This document shows, in pieces, positions 10,882 through 24,034 of a DNA stretch of 64,000 bases. The DNA lies in the NCBI GenBank assembly GCA_029204225.1, contig CM055109.1, positions 32,246,927 through 32,310,926 of the forward strand, written 5' to 3'. This stretch comes from Diphasiastrum complanatum (taxonomy: Eukaryota > Streptophyta > Lycopodiopsida > Lycopodiales > Lycopodiaceae). The position numbers and the translations under genes are program-made. Position 1 is the first letter of the stretch, and the number at the start of each line of letters is the position of its first letter. The notes below the pieces were generated by a model that was given only the letters and a program-made list of their open reading frames with translations, made no database searches and was not told where the DNA came from.

Positions 10882-11935
10882 GTCCGATCGGATAATCCTT
10901 GCATTACGTTTTGTGGTTTTTATGGTAGTTTTGTAGATGCTCAATCACCCAGTATGCTCTTGATGCGCTCCAAACTGCACAGTTAGTTCAGAAGGCTTAG
11001 TCACTAGATATGTGAATTGTGAAATGCCGCAGGTGACTGTTTTCAGCTGTGGAGGAATCAGCGTAGCCATTAACTGGCACCACAAAATCGCAGACGGCTT
11101 CTCAGGTTTTTACTTTATCAGATCTTGGACAGATATCAGCCGAGGAAAGCCCATCTCTCCATTCCCAGTGCACGATCGCAGCTTAATCCAGCCAAGAAAC
11201 CCTCCACAGGTTATTCTAGACATCGCTAACACTGTCAAGATCGTCCATCCTGGGCCACCACCCGTACAATCTGCACACGATCCACAGCAGATGGCGGTGA
11301 TACACTTCGAAGAAGGCTTTATGGAGAAGCTGAAAAGAGAAGCAACAAGGAATGGAAGCTGCCCCCTTACACCTTTGGATTGCTTGTCTGCGCATCTGTG
11401 GAGGGTGCTGACAAGAGTGCGCGCCCTGAGCGGCCCACAGGAAGTCCAGTTCATCGCCCACATCGACGGGAGGAGGAAGCTCTGCCCTGCTCCGCCTCCC
11501 GGCTTCTTCTCCAACGGGGTCCTAGTAACCTGCTCCGCCATGGCTGCCGACGATCTGCTCGCCAGCCCTCTGTCTGACGTTGCAGGCATCATACGTGGCG
11601 ACATCAGAGCGGTTGTGGACGAGACCTTCAGATCCACGGTGGACTGGGTACAGCTTCAGGGCAATGCTAACGTGAGCATATTTGGGGGTCACTTGGTGAT
11701 GAGCAAGGCCTTGGCCACCTCATCGTGGGCGGCCTTTCCCCTCTATGAAGTGGACTTTGGATGGGGGAGACCAGGCTTTGCTATAAGGAACTCTACCAAC
11801 TATCCTGATTTAGATGGAATTGGCTATTTTTTCCCAGCCCCTCCAAACCATGCCCAATTAATAGCTCTCCTACATCTTCCTAGAAGCATAACTAGCAAAC
11901 TTGTAGCAAATCCAACACTTCTTACTAAATTTTAA
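10282..11935 (+). CDS. BAHD acyltransferase, copy A (2 exons)
   Basis: Exon 1 is 10282-10782 (167 codons) and exon 2 is 11033-11935, giving 467 residues, within the usual BAHD range. The start is the first ATG in frame and matches copy B. The intron (CAG|GTGCTC ... CCGCAG|GTGACT) is phase 0 and carries a long GA repeat. The HXXXD catalytic motif is HKIAD at residues 184-188. The structural motif DFGWG is at about 408-412. BAHD enzymes are soluble and move an acyl group from acyl-CoA to an alcohol or amine, often in phenylpropanoid, ester or alkaloid pathways. The substrate cannot be read from the sequence; an HCT-like role is only one option. Intact, with a 6-residue longer C-terminus than copy B. 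A tataaag at about 9929 is a possible TATA box. Confidence 0.93.
10791..10879 (+). repeat. (GA)n microsatellite in BAHD intron, copy A
   Basis: About 44 GA units inside the single intron, just downstream of the donor. Copy B has a shorter GA run at the same place, so the repeat predates the duplication and has since changed length. Confidence 0.95.
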
Positions 11936-13000
11936 GTTCCTTCATGCCGTCTATGTGCACCTTAGCATGTGATTGTGGTTAACGCTTAAAACTAAAGAGT
12001 TAGTTCATTGTAGTGACGAACTGGTTTTGTGTTAGGTCATTAGGTTTAGCTCAACAAGAGTGTTCAGTGTTCATAACAGCTGCGTTGATGCATGCATGAT
12101 CCCCAATTGTTGTGTCATTTACATTTAGGAGCCAAGTCTGAAGGGCCCAAGCCTCCATGTTTAGACTTTGTTGCACAATTTGTATGTATGCATAAAAAAA
12201 TGCTAGCACAAGTAAGGATGGTGATATATATATTACATTAGTAAATAAATTTTCTGCCATCCATTGAATGCACTCAAATACAAGGATGTGTTTTCCTAAA
12301 GAAATTCTAAGACCTATGACAATGATACATCAAATAAAATTTTAGGTGCTTATTTCCAAGATTTCATTAATTACATTACATAGCTTTGCAAGTTATTTTA
12401 AGTAGCTTTTTAAGGTTATTTTAAGTAATGTAGCTAGAGACAAAGTGAGTAAGATAGTTTGAATTTATTTTTCAAGCTTTGAGATAAGTACCATGTGGTC
12501 GTGGTTGATCGTTATCCTGTAAGTGTTATATATCCATATACAATATCTTTTATCTACTCCTTGAATTCATACACTAAGGGAGTGCTATTTGATTTGTGTT
12601 TTTTTTTTTACACTCCTCATAATGTTAAAGGCAAATAAATAAATGTTATATTCGAACATTCCATGTGCATAAGGTCCAGTGGTAAGAATCCTCTCAACCA
12701 AATATCCTAAACACAATTTGAACATGAGAAAACTTTTTCTTGACAAGAGTCCACATTGTATTAATAAATTTGTTAATGCTATCAACAAATAGCGGCTCAC
12801 CCATAAGCTAACCACAACAAAATGGGTTAAGAGAGAATCTAGAACTAATGAAAGCAAAATTCAAACAAGTGATAGGTGAATAAGTTTATACCATTTTTGA
12901 CAATTCTATCATCAACATGTAAAGAAAGCTAAATAGACACGATATCTACCTAATCGATTATGGCTTGTGGGTAGCTCTCACCTTGTTGATTAACTTATGG

Positions 13001-13537
13001 TCTATGTTAAGAAGGGAGGGTGGAATAGGGATCTATAATTTCATTCTAGAGCTACCTTACTCTTGTAGATATCCACATCAACGGTTGCTCTTGGGCACTA
13101 AGATGTCTTCTTTACTACTCTCGTTGCCCTCTGTTTGAAACTTTTGGCCCTTACTTTTGTTGGCTTATTGGGTTTCAAAGGGCGTATTTTTTTTTGAGAT
13201 CTCTTTATTCATTTTGGGAATTATTCCATCGATCATTTGGTTTTACCAAAATGTTGTTGCGTCCAAGAGGCATCAATTCCTTCTCGATGTCATGTGACAG
13301 AAAATGAAAAGCATTCATTTACTTTGATTGATCTATGACAAAAGGGATTGCACAAAGACGTATAACACAATGTTAGCACATGCGATCTAGCATGAATGAT
13401 GAAATTACCAACAAAATAGAAGAAATCCAATATGGATCTTGAGCATAGCAATGGATCTTATCCATAATGATCTTGAAATAGGCTGGGTTGCTTCATGAAT
13501 TCTACAAACGCAAAAAACAACAATACATCCACAATCT

Positions 13538-13636
<99 letters not shown>

Positions 13637-13916
13637 CCTCCTCCAAATAGTCAAGTTATAATTTACCTATTTTTCACACTCCCTTTTAAATGTACCTTTT
13701 AATTTTAACAACATTACTTTGTTCTACTTTAAGAATCAACTCTTTCTTAATAATGTATCTTTCCTCTATGATCCTATAAATGATAAATGCAGAGACTTCA
13801 TAATTGATATAGAGAATAGTGTCCAGATTAGATGCTTCACTATCACTTATTCCAATGTTACATACCAAGATAAAAATACTACATGAAAGATTATATGGAA
13901 TCAAAATGAATGGGTT
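13001..13916. other. Non-coding stretch with (GA)n microsatellite
   Basis: No gene recognised. The (GA)n run is listed separately. Confidence 0.4.
13541..13635 (+). repeat. (GA)n microsatellite
   Basis: About 47 uninterrupted GA units. Confidence 0.97.
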
Positions 13917-14400
13917 TGTTACGTCCATGTCCAGTATGTGGGATTCGGAATAATTCCTGACATGGATAGCCGGTTTCTCCAGTGTATAAGGTTATCAGTT
14001 ATGCCTCGTCATTCCGGGTTTGGCCAATAATGTAATTAATAATCTTATGAGGGCCCAGACCTATAGTTGGACATAGGAGCACTTGCATGGTGTTTGACTG
14101 CTATAATGCAAGAATAGGAGGTCAATAACTTATATTTGGGTTGCATGGGATCCTAAGAAGAATATTTTCTCCTCAATGGAGATTATATATACTATGGAAA
14201 CTCGCCCATCTACCTATTGGATTTTCTAATCCATGAGCATGCATCCCCTCCTCTCTTGCATTCATTCATCATGGCTTGGGGGTGAAGTGGTCAGGGTATT
14301 GACTAGCCATTTCTTGTTGGTTGGGTGGTTTTGCTCCACATGTGTTCTTTTGGTTGCATGCAACAGGATCTAATCGGATCTTTACTTGGCAATCTTTACA
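13917..14400 (+). mobile_element. LTR of a Copia-like element with primer site
   Basis: Starts TGTTACGTCC and ends CTTTACA, followed at once by gtgATATCAGAGC, close to the tRNA-Met primer-binding site TGGTATCAGAGC found in many plant Copia elements. About 484 bp, with a TATA-like tatatatac inside (14186). The matching 3' LTR was not seen; the element is broken within about 450 bp, before the unrelated RNase H fragment at 14862. Confidence 0.65.
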
Positions 14401-14606
14401 GTGATATCAGAGCAAGGCTTTGCATCAATCAGAAGGTGGAGTTGCTTTTTGCTTTTTCCCAACTTTTTGGTATTTCCTCCTTGATTTTTACTTCCAGGTG
14501 GTGGAATTGACCTCTAAGTAAGTGGCTTCTCTAAAATTGATTTGATTTCAACCTATTGATCATGATTATGCCATAAGATTTGATGGAAATCAATGGATTT
14601 TTTATG

Positions 14607-14637
<31 letters not shown>

Positions 14638-14861
14638 GTGATTTTTCATCTAGAATTCAACAAAATTTCTTGGAATTTATCATAGCTATTGATATAGTAC
14701 GTTTTCCAGATTGTACTTGTTATTTTATAGTCATTATTGATTGGATCTAATGATTGCATGTCGGTTGAAAAGTCAAAAAGGTGCTTAGATAGTGATTTTT
14801 AGCCAAAAATTGGGGATTTTGGACTAGAAATGGGCTATAAAAACCATAATTGATTGAAACC
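14401..14861 (+). other. Leader remnant of the LTR element, with poly-T tract
   Basis: Non-coding leader after the primer site. Includes a 29-nt T run (14609-14637). It ends at a sharp junction into RNase H coding near 14862, a likely deletion point. Confidence 0.4.
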
Positions 14862-15275
14862 ACAGGATATATATTCCAGTTTTGTGGTAATTGCTTTTCC
14901 TGGTCTAGTAAGAAGCAAAGTACAATTGCACTTTCCACCACAGAAGCAAAGTATAAGGCAATGTGTAGTGCTGCACAAGAAGCTATATGGTTGAGACAAA
15001 TCTTGGAAGAAATTGGCATGAAGCAGAAAAATTCCACGACTTTACATAGCGACAATCAGAGTGGCATTCATCTAGCAAAGAATCCAGTGTTCCATGCAAG
15101 AACTAAACACATTGAGATTCAATATCACTTCATACGTGAGAGGCTACTGAGTCGTGAAATTCATGTTGTTCATTGTAGCAAAGAAGAACAACTAGCTGAT
15201 ATTTTCACTAAGCCACTTACTGGAGAAAAGTTTGATAAGTTTAGATCAAAACTTTCTATACTTAAAGTTTGTTGA
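14862..15275 (+). pseudogene. Copia RNase H C-terminal fragment
   Basis: Reads CFSWSSKKQSTIALSTTEAK, then TLHSDNQSGIHLAKNPVFHA, then EEQLADIFTKPLTGEKF and a natural stop at 15273-15275. This is the standard C-terminus of the Copia polyprotein (STxEAEY, DNQSA-type, and DIFTKPL motifs). All upstream pol is missing. The same 3' end occurs on the minus strand at 57480-57760. Confidence 0.9.
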
Positions 15276-15505
15276 CTTTAAAGCTATGTATATGACTGTA
15301 TAAAAAGTGACTCTACTTTAAGGGAGAGAGTTAGAATTAAAGTTAGAATCACTGTGTTACTGTACTGTGGGTCCTATCAGTGGATAAGGATTAGTTGGCC
15401 TCGCCACGAGGCAAGTCGATGGGACACACGTCCCGCCAATGGCAACCTGGGTCATGCATGGGTTGCCTGAGTGAACAATTATATGTACAGTGTAATTTCA
15501 CCTTG
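15276..15505 (+). mobile_element. Copia 3' end: polypurine tract and partial LTR
   Basis: The polypurine tract aagggagagag (15320-15330) is followed by ttagaattaaagttagaatc. Homology with the reverse complement of 57480-57730 runs to gtgtaatttcac near 15505. A conserved inverted pair, ctcgccacgag, sits inside. Does not match the LTR at 13917, so the two fragments are from different families. Confidence 0.7.
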
Positions 15506-16670
15506 GAAAAATGCGCCCTCCTACCTGAAGTTTGATCATTTGTAGATCGCACATGTGAAACCTAGGTGGCAATGTGACATGGCCGGTGTCTTGTAGACTT
15601 AATTTCCCTATGTACTATGCTTTATAATGACCAATTTGGTGTCATGTAGAGAAAGTTATGGCTATCGGAAGTTTGACAAGTTTTGAACTAAACTTTGAAA
15701 ATTTTTCGAATTGTTCTGATGCATGCATGCATGCATATAACTCAGTTCAGTACTTTTTTGTTGTTGAAAATGTATGGATAGACTTGTATGCATGATAGGA
15801 TGCATGGTACATGGGTGTTCAATAGAATGATCAGAGAAATTTCATGCATGAAGCTATTTTCGACAATTCTAGTTCAAAAAGCTAATTTTCCAGTTACTAG
15901 GCAGTTTACGTAAAAATTCGATTTTTTTTAGAAATCACTTCATGTCATGTCTGATGCATGCCAGATGTTTCAAAATCCTTTCAAAATGAGATGGCAATTG
16001 TGAAATTGCCAAGTCAATGGTTTAAATCGATTTTCACAGTTTTGATCCATATCGAACGAAATTTGAAAATCCTAGTTTACGTAAAATTTTGAAGAACCAT
16101 GGATGTTTTGGATTTGTTCAATTTCGTTGGTTGTTGGTTAAACAAAAATTTCTTATAAAGTGAATGACCTTACTGAGTTGAAATCAATCAGTTTTATAAG
16201 GTCATTGTACCTCTCACTTTTAGTTGAAGATTTTGTGAATCTGTCAACTAATAAGGAGCATCATTTGAACATGATTCAAAGTACTAGTAGCAAGATCTCC
16301 CAAGATCTAGCTCGCAAACTCTAGAGATACCATACCAAAGTCTAGCAATTTGAGATTAGACCTTGCTTTGATCACCAAGATGCAGTCGTGCAGAGGATTG
16401 AATGCTCTAATGAAGGCACCCTACTGACCACTGATACTAACTGGCCCAGTGAAAAGTGAGGACCTACAGCAGCAACTCGATAATGAGAAGTTGACCAGAA
16501 TAAGTGCCAAAAACACACTACACTTCTACACTAATTTAGGAACCATCAAGGTCGATGCAGCAAAGTGGAAGAATGTATAAGCAACACTACAGGAATAATT
16601 CAGAAAGGAACTCCTTCAACCTCTGTACCAAGAAAAATAGATATTTGAAAAAAAACTCATCAATCTGAAG
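15506..16670. other. No gene seen
   Basis: AT-rich, with a short ATGC run (atgcatgcatgcatgcat, 15719-15736). No coding supported. Confidence 0.4.
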
Positions 16671-17608
16671 TGTTGGATTTACTTCATCTACTCTCCTAAA
16701 TCCCATTTTAATCTGCCTCCATTTATGTTGCATATTTCCTCGCGTTGTCGTGTAGTCTGCATATTTACATGTAAATTCTCACATGTGAAGAAAAGACGAA
16801 AGAATCGCGACACTGTGTTTTTACACGTGTTTTGGTGACAAGCAAAAAAGGCAACACCGTCTTACAAAATGCCGAAGGTGCCCCAGAAAGCAAAGGCACC
16901 CTGTAAATCCAATCCCATGGCATTTCGTCAGAGTGATGCATTTCTCAGGTCATCACCAATGTTCACTTCAGCAAAAGCTGACGTCGTCCCTTTTCACGCT
17001 CACCCATCCAGTTGCGCTAACAGACTTGACAACGACTGCAGCCACCCACGATCTCCTACAGACAACACATCCACTTTGCACTTTCGTCATCTGCACACCT
17101 GTAATATTGTGTATATATACTGAATACCATTTGTGTATTCAGGTTGACGATTGATAAAGAGATTAAGATAAGTGTGTGTAAATCTAGCATCAAGAGCTTA
17201 TCAGAGATAGACGAAGTAGATGCCTTGTACATTGATTCTTTATTTGTTAGTCATAAGGTTTCATTCCTTTTACAGATTGAATTAGCTTTGTAGATCATGC
17301 GGTTTCGCCCGCTATTGTCTTGTGCTCTACCGCATTATTGACATGTATATTCTATGTACTTGATCTGATAACAACTTTTTGTTCTACGTTCAGATCTATG
17401 TCAGTATTGCTATGCTTGTTTTTCATTATGTCTGACATTTTCTATTACTCAATTTGGTAATCAGTCTCTCTCTCTTCGCGAATCATTTGCGACTGATTAT
17501 CATTCGAGCTCAATCTCTCTCTTCACGAATCATTCGCGACAAATAATTTGTCTAGCTGTTTGCGAGAAATTATTCTTCTAGCGTTTTATTAATCAATGTT
17601 TGGCTACA
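16671..17608 (+). mobile_element. Copia-type LTR, plus orientation
   Basis: Starts TGTTGGATTTACTTC and ends GGCTACA, followed by taATCAGAGC, a degenerate tRNA-Met primer site. About 938 bp. Its first part matches the minus-strand LTR starting at 19843 (shared ctactctcctaaatccYAT and taatctgcctccatt). Two members of one family therefore lie head-to-head about 3 kb apart. Confidence 0.7.
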
Positions 17609-17694
17609 TAATCAGAGCGACCGTGATTTCCATCTTTTCGAGCTATTTTCGTTTCTCGCACACGAATGATTCTCTTAATCCCCTCTTTCTCCAA

Positions 17695-18953
17695 CATGAA
17701 GGAGCTTGTAGAAACTAGTTGTCCTGGTGTGGAAACACAAGACATATACACCCAAGCAGTGAAGAATATTAAAAAGCTTGTGGCATAGCTGCCGTCACTT
17801 CGGAAGAGAAAGCAAGCACAGATAAGTGATCCCGACAGTACGAATGTTTTCAGTTGCGCAAGAGTGGAGGCACATGAGAAATTTCGCTACTCTGTGGCTG
17901 AGAACGACAGGTTGAAGATGGAGCTTGATGCCTTGTAGACTCAGATCAAGGATGCGCTCTATGAGAAGGAGCTCGAAGTAGAGGCAGACCCAGTCGATAC
18001 CCAAAAGGCCAAGCAAACTTGCACAACCACGTCTAAGAAGACAACAGACAAGGTTCTTGTGAAAGAATTCAAAAATTTTGTTACTAAAGTTCGCATTTAG
18101 CCGCCACTGCAATTTAACTCTGAGTTGCAATGGCATGTGGATTACTCATTTTGGCCAGGCGTAATGGGTTATAAATGAGCTGATTGGGAAACCCCCTGGG
18201 AGAAAACAGATTTTTTAATTATTTGAAATAAGCTTGATCATTGAGCAAAAAGGGTTTATCTACTGGGCAATTTTGCAAGGAAATTTTTTGGTTATTCCGT
18301 TTGTTAGTGTAGAATTATATGTAGGATGTATTTTTATGTATGCATTACATTATTTAAAACAAAAAAAAATGGACTTTTTTGAGTACTATGAGGGGCAAAT
18401 CGATTATTGGCGATCGATTTGCATAAGCCCAAAGAAGAACCCGACTTTGCGAGGTTCGACAGAGAGAACCTGTTGCAAGACGTGGATGTATCCTACCCAG
18501 ACCTTTGGAACATATACATCAACTGGGAGGATAGCTACCACATACATTATGAGAATGTCGCTTGCTACCTCAAGGACAAAAGAGCTTACAAAGACCATAA
18601 GAAGTTTGTCACCTAAACGACCTTGGCAATTTTATTGCTCAAGTGCTTATAGCTATGTAGATCTTGTACCTGGATGGATGGCTCCTTTTCAGAATCAACG
18701 CCGAGCTGCTGAAGAACATCATACCTAGAAGGAAAATGGCCGAAGACAATGTCATTGCAGCAGCTGTGTACAACAGAACTTTCTTAATGACACGCTTAGT
18801 TGAGTTTGGCAACCGAGTTATCGGACAATATCATGAGGCCAAACAAAGAATAATTCAAAGACAGATACAAATAGATGAGAGGCTCTCACATAGGCTTCAA
18901 AACTCGATTGTTCGTGATGACACTTCACATTTGAGGGGGGGATATGTAATACC
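17695..18953 (+). pseudogene. Decayed coding region of an LTR element, unassigned
   Basis: From an ATG at 17697 the plus strand reads MKELVETSCPGVETQDIYTQ and goes on with single stops (KVLVKEFKNFVTKVRI near 18050-18100). After a gap, open pieces read PDFARFDRENLLQDVDVSYP (18434-18510) and LVEFGNRVIGQYHEAKQRII (18795-18860). The last runs into a G-rich polypurine tract (tgagggggggat, 18933-18944). Charged, helical, no retroviral-type domain recognised. It could be gag or an extra ORF of the element whose LTR is at 16671, or of another one. Confidence 0.35.
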
Positions 18954-19444
18954 TTACATGCACTTTTTTCATGAAATATTAGAATGTGATGCAAAAGCCA
19001 AATCAACCCATACAAATGAGGAAGATATGACCTGAATATGAAGAAATATCTAATGGACGCAACAATGATAAAGTTATTGAATGATATATCGAAGGAAAAG
19101 ATACATAAATAAATGAATCTAAAGGAAGGAACACTACCTGAAGGGCAATTATGAAATGACACATTCCTTAGAAAAAAGGCTAGACTATGTTCAATAACTT
19201 TGGTCAGAGACAACTCTTTTGCCATGATATTGTCGTAAGAGTGCAACCATAAATTCATTGTTAAAAATTGTCTTAAAAACTCATTGGTTGTTTGATTGCA
19301 TGTGTAATTGAACTAATCAATTGTTTGGAACTTAACTATGATAACGACATTCGAAATCACTATTTTATTTACACTGACGAACATTCGTACTTACACATCC
19401 CAAAGTATACTTTGGGCTTCGCTAAAATTAACGCTGGTGAGAAT
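18954..19444. other. Possible LTR start, otherwise no gene
   Basis: Follows the polypurine tract directly (atatgtaataccttac), so it may be the 3' LTR of the preceding element, but no second copy is present to confirm it. Confidence 0.25.
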
Positions 19445-19843
19445 GCGAAAATTGCGACACTCTGTCCAATCCCTTAGAAAAATGATTTACAAGATACCTT
19501 CGCCTTTCTATAAGGAAATCTTTGGCTATTGTAGGGCACCTTCGGCATTTGTAAGGCAGTGTCATCTTTTTCGCAATTTTCGCCTGTTCAAATTTGCTTG
19601 TATTTATGCAGACTGTCACTTCCGTGGAAGTGTCGCAAACACTTAGTTGCTCAGGGTGGCCCGAAGGTGAAAAAGTGACAGTGTCGCGTTTTTCGCCTAT
19701 GGGAATTCCCGAGTAAAAATGAAGACTGTAGCAACAATCAGTTCAAATACACAGACTGTGCGACAACTTGAGTAAAAATGCAGCAGCATGAATGGAGGCA
19801 GATTAACATAGGATTTAGGAGAGTAGAGGAGATAAATCCAACA
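19445..19843 (-). mobile_element. 3' LTR (part) of minus-strand Copia
   Basis: On the minus strand it begins TGTTGGATTTATC right after the polypurine tract AAGGGGGGA. It is related to the plus-strand LTR at 16671. The downstream limit is uncertain; similarity around 'aaatgccgaaggtgcc' is the last clear match. Repeated short gcgaaaa/gcgacac words fill it. Confidence 0.65.
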
Positions 19844-19849
19844 TCCCCC

Positions 19850-22640
19850 CTTAATCTGGATCCACGAATGCCTTGATCTTCAGACTAAGCAATGCATAAA
19901 ACTTGTTGTGTGCATTAATACTTAATGCCTTTGTATATATATCTACAACCTTGTCTTGCGTTCTACAATACGTTGAGCTTACCTCCTTGTTGAGAACCTT
20001 GCCCCTGATGTAGTGATATCAGATTTCAATGTGCTTACTCCTAGAGTGAAATCTAGGGTTGGCCGATAAGGCAATGGCACTCTGATTATCACAAAATATG
20101 ATTGTAGGGCTATATTGATTCAAATTAATGTCTGATAATAAATTTCTCAACCAAAATGCTTCTTTGATAGATTGAGAAGCAGCTATGTATTTTGCTTCTG
20201 TAGATGAAAGAGCGATAGAGGTTTGCTTACGATTGTTCCATGAGATAGGACCGTTGTTGAAGAAGAATGTAAATCCAGATGTGGACTTATGATTGTCTAT
20301 GTATCCTCCCCAACTTGCATCTAAATATCCACTGAGCTGATGAAGATTGTCATTGCTGACTTCTCCATAGCAGATGCACTGGTCCATGGTAGCTCGAATA
20401 TACCTCATGACTCTTATGAGAGTCTTCCAATGGGTAATTCCAGGATTAGCCATATATTCGTTGAGTGAGCTTACTGCAAAGGAGATGTCAGGTCTTGTAC
20501 TGACCATTGCGTACATGAGAGATCCAAGTATCGATCGACAAGAATACTCTCTCATCTGCTCCTCTTCGTGCTTGGTCTGGGGACATTGGTCCTTTGAAAA
20601 ACGCAGGCCTAGATCCATCGGTGAGTGAGCTAACTTAAAGTTCAACAGATTATATCTGTCAAGAACATTGTGAAGATACCTTTGCTGAGTAATATAAATC
20701 AGTCGTCTCGCTCTATCTCTGTGGATTTGAATGCCCAGACAGAAGTGAGCTTCACCTAGATCAGTCATGTCGAACTCAGAACACAACACTTTAGAATCCT
20801 TAACCAAATTGGTATTGTTGCTGAAAAACAACATATCATCCACGTATAAAGTGATGATAATGAAGGATTGTTGCACCCACTTGAAATAGATGTTGCAATC
20901 AGCAGTGTTTGGTTGGAAACCTTGTTGGATGAGGAATGTGTTGATCCTCTGAAACCAAGCTCTGGCCGATTGTTTCAATCTGTAAAGTGCCCTATGGAGT
21001 TTACAGACATGATTATTCATACCTTCCATAATGTATCCTTCGGGCTGGATCATGTAAATGTCTTCTTGTATAACTCCATTCAGATAAGTTGTTTGTACAT
21101 CAAGTTGATGCACCTCAAGGTCGGCAGCTGCAGCATATGATAGGAGGGCTTGGATCGATGAATGCTTGACTATTAGAGTGAAAGTCTCTGTAGTCAACGT
21201 TGGGGGTTTGAGTGAATCCTTGTACTACCAGTCTTGCCTTCCTTCGATCAATTGCTCCATTGACATTGTATTTGATCTTAAAGATCCATTTGCAATCAAT
21301 GATATTGCAGCCAGTAGGAGCTTCGACTAATGACCACCTTTGGTTCTTGATCAGAGAGAAATACTCTTTGTCCATGGCTTCTCTCCAGAGATCAGAGTCT
21401 GGTTGGCTAAGTGCCTCTTCGATTGTTGTCGGTTCTTGTATCAAGAGACATGCAGACTCGGGAGTATACCTTGTGGGATGTGTGCACACTCGGCTTGATA
21501 TCCTGGGAGGAATCAACTAATGAATCACTCCTAGAACTTGTTGCTGGGTAGCAGCAACGTCTTCGTCCGATTCGCTATCGAATAGTGGATCGACAATGGA
21601 CACGCTTGATTCTGAAGCTCGAATAGTCATGTCAATGGCAAATGATAAAGATTTTTCTGGAACAATATCTTTGTCTTTGATGTTGATGAATTGATCCTCG
21701 ATAAAGGCTGTATCCCAGTTGTACAAGATTTGTTGGGTATCGGGACCATACAGCTTGTATGTGTTATCAAATGAAGTATATCGAATCAGGATGGTCTTGA
21801 GACATTGGAAGTCAAATTTCTTCCTCGTGTCTTTCAGGATCTGCGCGTAGGCGACACATCCGAACACTCGTAGGTTCTTCACAGAAGGCTTAGAGCCTGT
21901 CCACACTTCATGGGGTGTTTTTCTTGAGAGGGCCTTGAACATCTGTTCTGGACATAAGCTACAGTGGAGATAGCTTCAGCCCATAAGCTCTTGGGTAGCA
22001 ATGCATGCACTAGCATACATTTGGCTGATTCAACCAGAGTACAATTCTTCCTCTCGGCTAAGCCATTTGACTGAGGCCTGTAAGGAGTGATGAATTGCTG
22101 CTCAATGCCTTGGCTCTGACAGTACTCCTTAAATTTAGTAGACATATACTCTCCACCATTGTCAGATCTCAGGGCCTTGATTGTCCTTCCAGTCTCTTTT
22201 TCTGCATGCTCCTTGAAGATTCTGAAGCAATTGAAAGCTTCAGATTTCTTCTTGATAAAATACACCATAGTCCTTCTGGAAAATTCATCAATAAAAGTTA
22301 TAAAATACTTTGCATCCTTTAGAGAAGGATTTTTCATTGGGCCACAAATGTTTGAATGCACAACATCTAACAATTCTCTAGCAGTATGCTGATGGCTTGA
22401 TCTAAATCGTTTCCTAGTCTATTTACCAGCGAAATAGTCTTGACAGACAGGTAACTCGACTTTATTACTAGGATAGTCTAGTTCAAGAACAATAGAATGT
22501 TTAGACATTTGTTGTACAGTAGCATGATTCAAGTGACCAAGTCTATAATGTCAAAGTAAACTTTTATTTGCTTGAATAGAAGTATGAGCGCCTGAGCATT
22601 CACCATCATCTCTCAAGTACCCAACAATCTTTGTTCACCC
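19850..22640 (-). pseudogene. Copia polyprotein remnant (integrase, RT, RNase H)
   Basis: Minus strand in order: GAG-pre-integrase (YRLGHLNHATVQQMSK, about 22500); integrase core with HSNICGPM, TFIDEFSRRTMVYF, LRSDNGGEYMS and NGLAERKN (22373-21879); the DIRKFD-like domain; reverse transcriptase with the Copia signature YVDD (YVDDMLFFSNN, about 20840); RNase H with DASWGGYIDNHKSTSG and SSTEAKYIAASQ; a stop at 19850. Frames change near 21900, 21510 and 21140, and an in-frame stop follows KHIEI at 20019. It encoded the enzymes for cDNA synthesis and integration. Gag and protease are missing, so the 5' end is lost near 22640. Confidence 0.93.
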
Positions 22641-23705
<1,065 letters not shown>

Positions 23706-23851
23706 ATCACTCTGCGTTTCTGGCCTTCTCTCATCCACTACTTCTATGAAGTGTCCTATACCATAGATTTGAGGATTCTCTACCCCTCCCCACGTCGTTT
23801 CGATTCCCAAACACAAGGTTGTTGATTCCCAAAACATCTTTCTATGGAGCT

Positions 23852-24034
23852 ATGAGTAAGTCACGCAGGACACGACCAGCCACCTTGAGGTGGAATATCA
23901 CTGCATTGGAAGCCCTCCATACTACGTATGAGGACCTCCAAACCAAGTTGTTTGAGGACTCTATGTTGTGCTCCATTCATGGCAAGATGATAACTTTCAT
24001 GCCAAAGGACATGCAGGCTGTGCAGCACATATGA
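23852..24034 (+). pseudogene. Second histone H3-like fragment
   Basis: An ATG at 23852 opens MSKSRRTRPATLRW, then ALEALHTTYEDLQTKLFEDS, then MLCSIHGKMITFMPKDMQA and a stop. LFED, LC-IH-K and T-MPKD-Q are H3 fold landmarks (alpha-2 end, loop 2, alpha-3 start). ALxALxTTYEDxxxK is shared with the copy at 4336 rather than with ordinary H3, so the two form one family. The N-terminal tail, alpha-N and most of alpha-3 are missing. It begins about 150 bp after the compound microsatellite. Truncated, probably a pseudogene, or one exon of a gene whose other exons I cannot see. Confidence 0.65.

Larger units (their letters stand above)
8180..13000. repeat. Segmental duplication, copy A
   Basis: Matches copy B (24960-30545) in the same order and orientation. 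A shared block around gatgtctcaatgtgatg lies at 8336 and 25067. The 'aaatatcaaggct' block is at 9837 and 25757, then the BAHD gene, then about 1 kb of downstream DNA ending near 'cttgtgggtagctctcac' (12965). The unit-to-unit distance across the genes is about 17.5 kb. No coding apart from the BAHD gene. Confidence 0.85.

Noticed and set aside
10264-10986. A 240-residue frame with a long Arg-Glu run
   Set aside because: It is BAHD exon 1 read through the GA-rich intron; the splice sites and copy B show the true structure.
13917-15505. A single complete LTR element from 13917 to 15505
   Set aside because: The LTR at 13917 does not match the LTR start after the polypurine tract at 15320, so these are two different families.
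15719-15736. ATGC tandem run as a regulatory RY element
   Set aside because: Too short and with no gene nearby to regulate.
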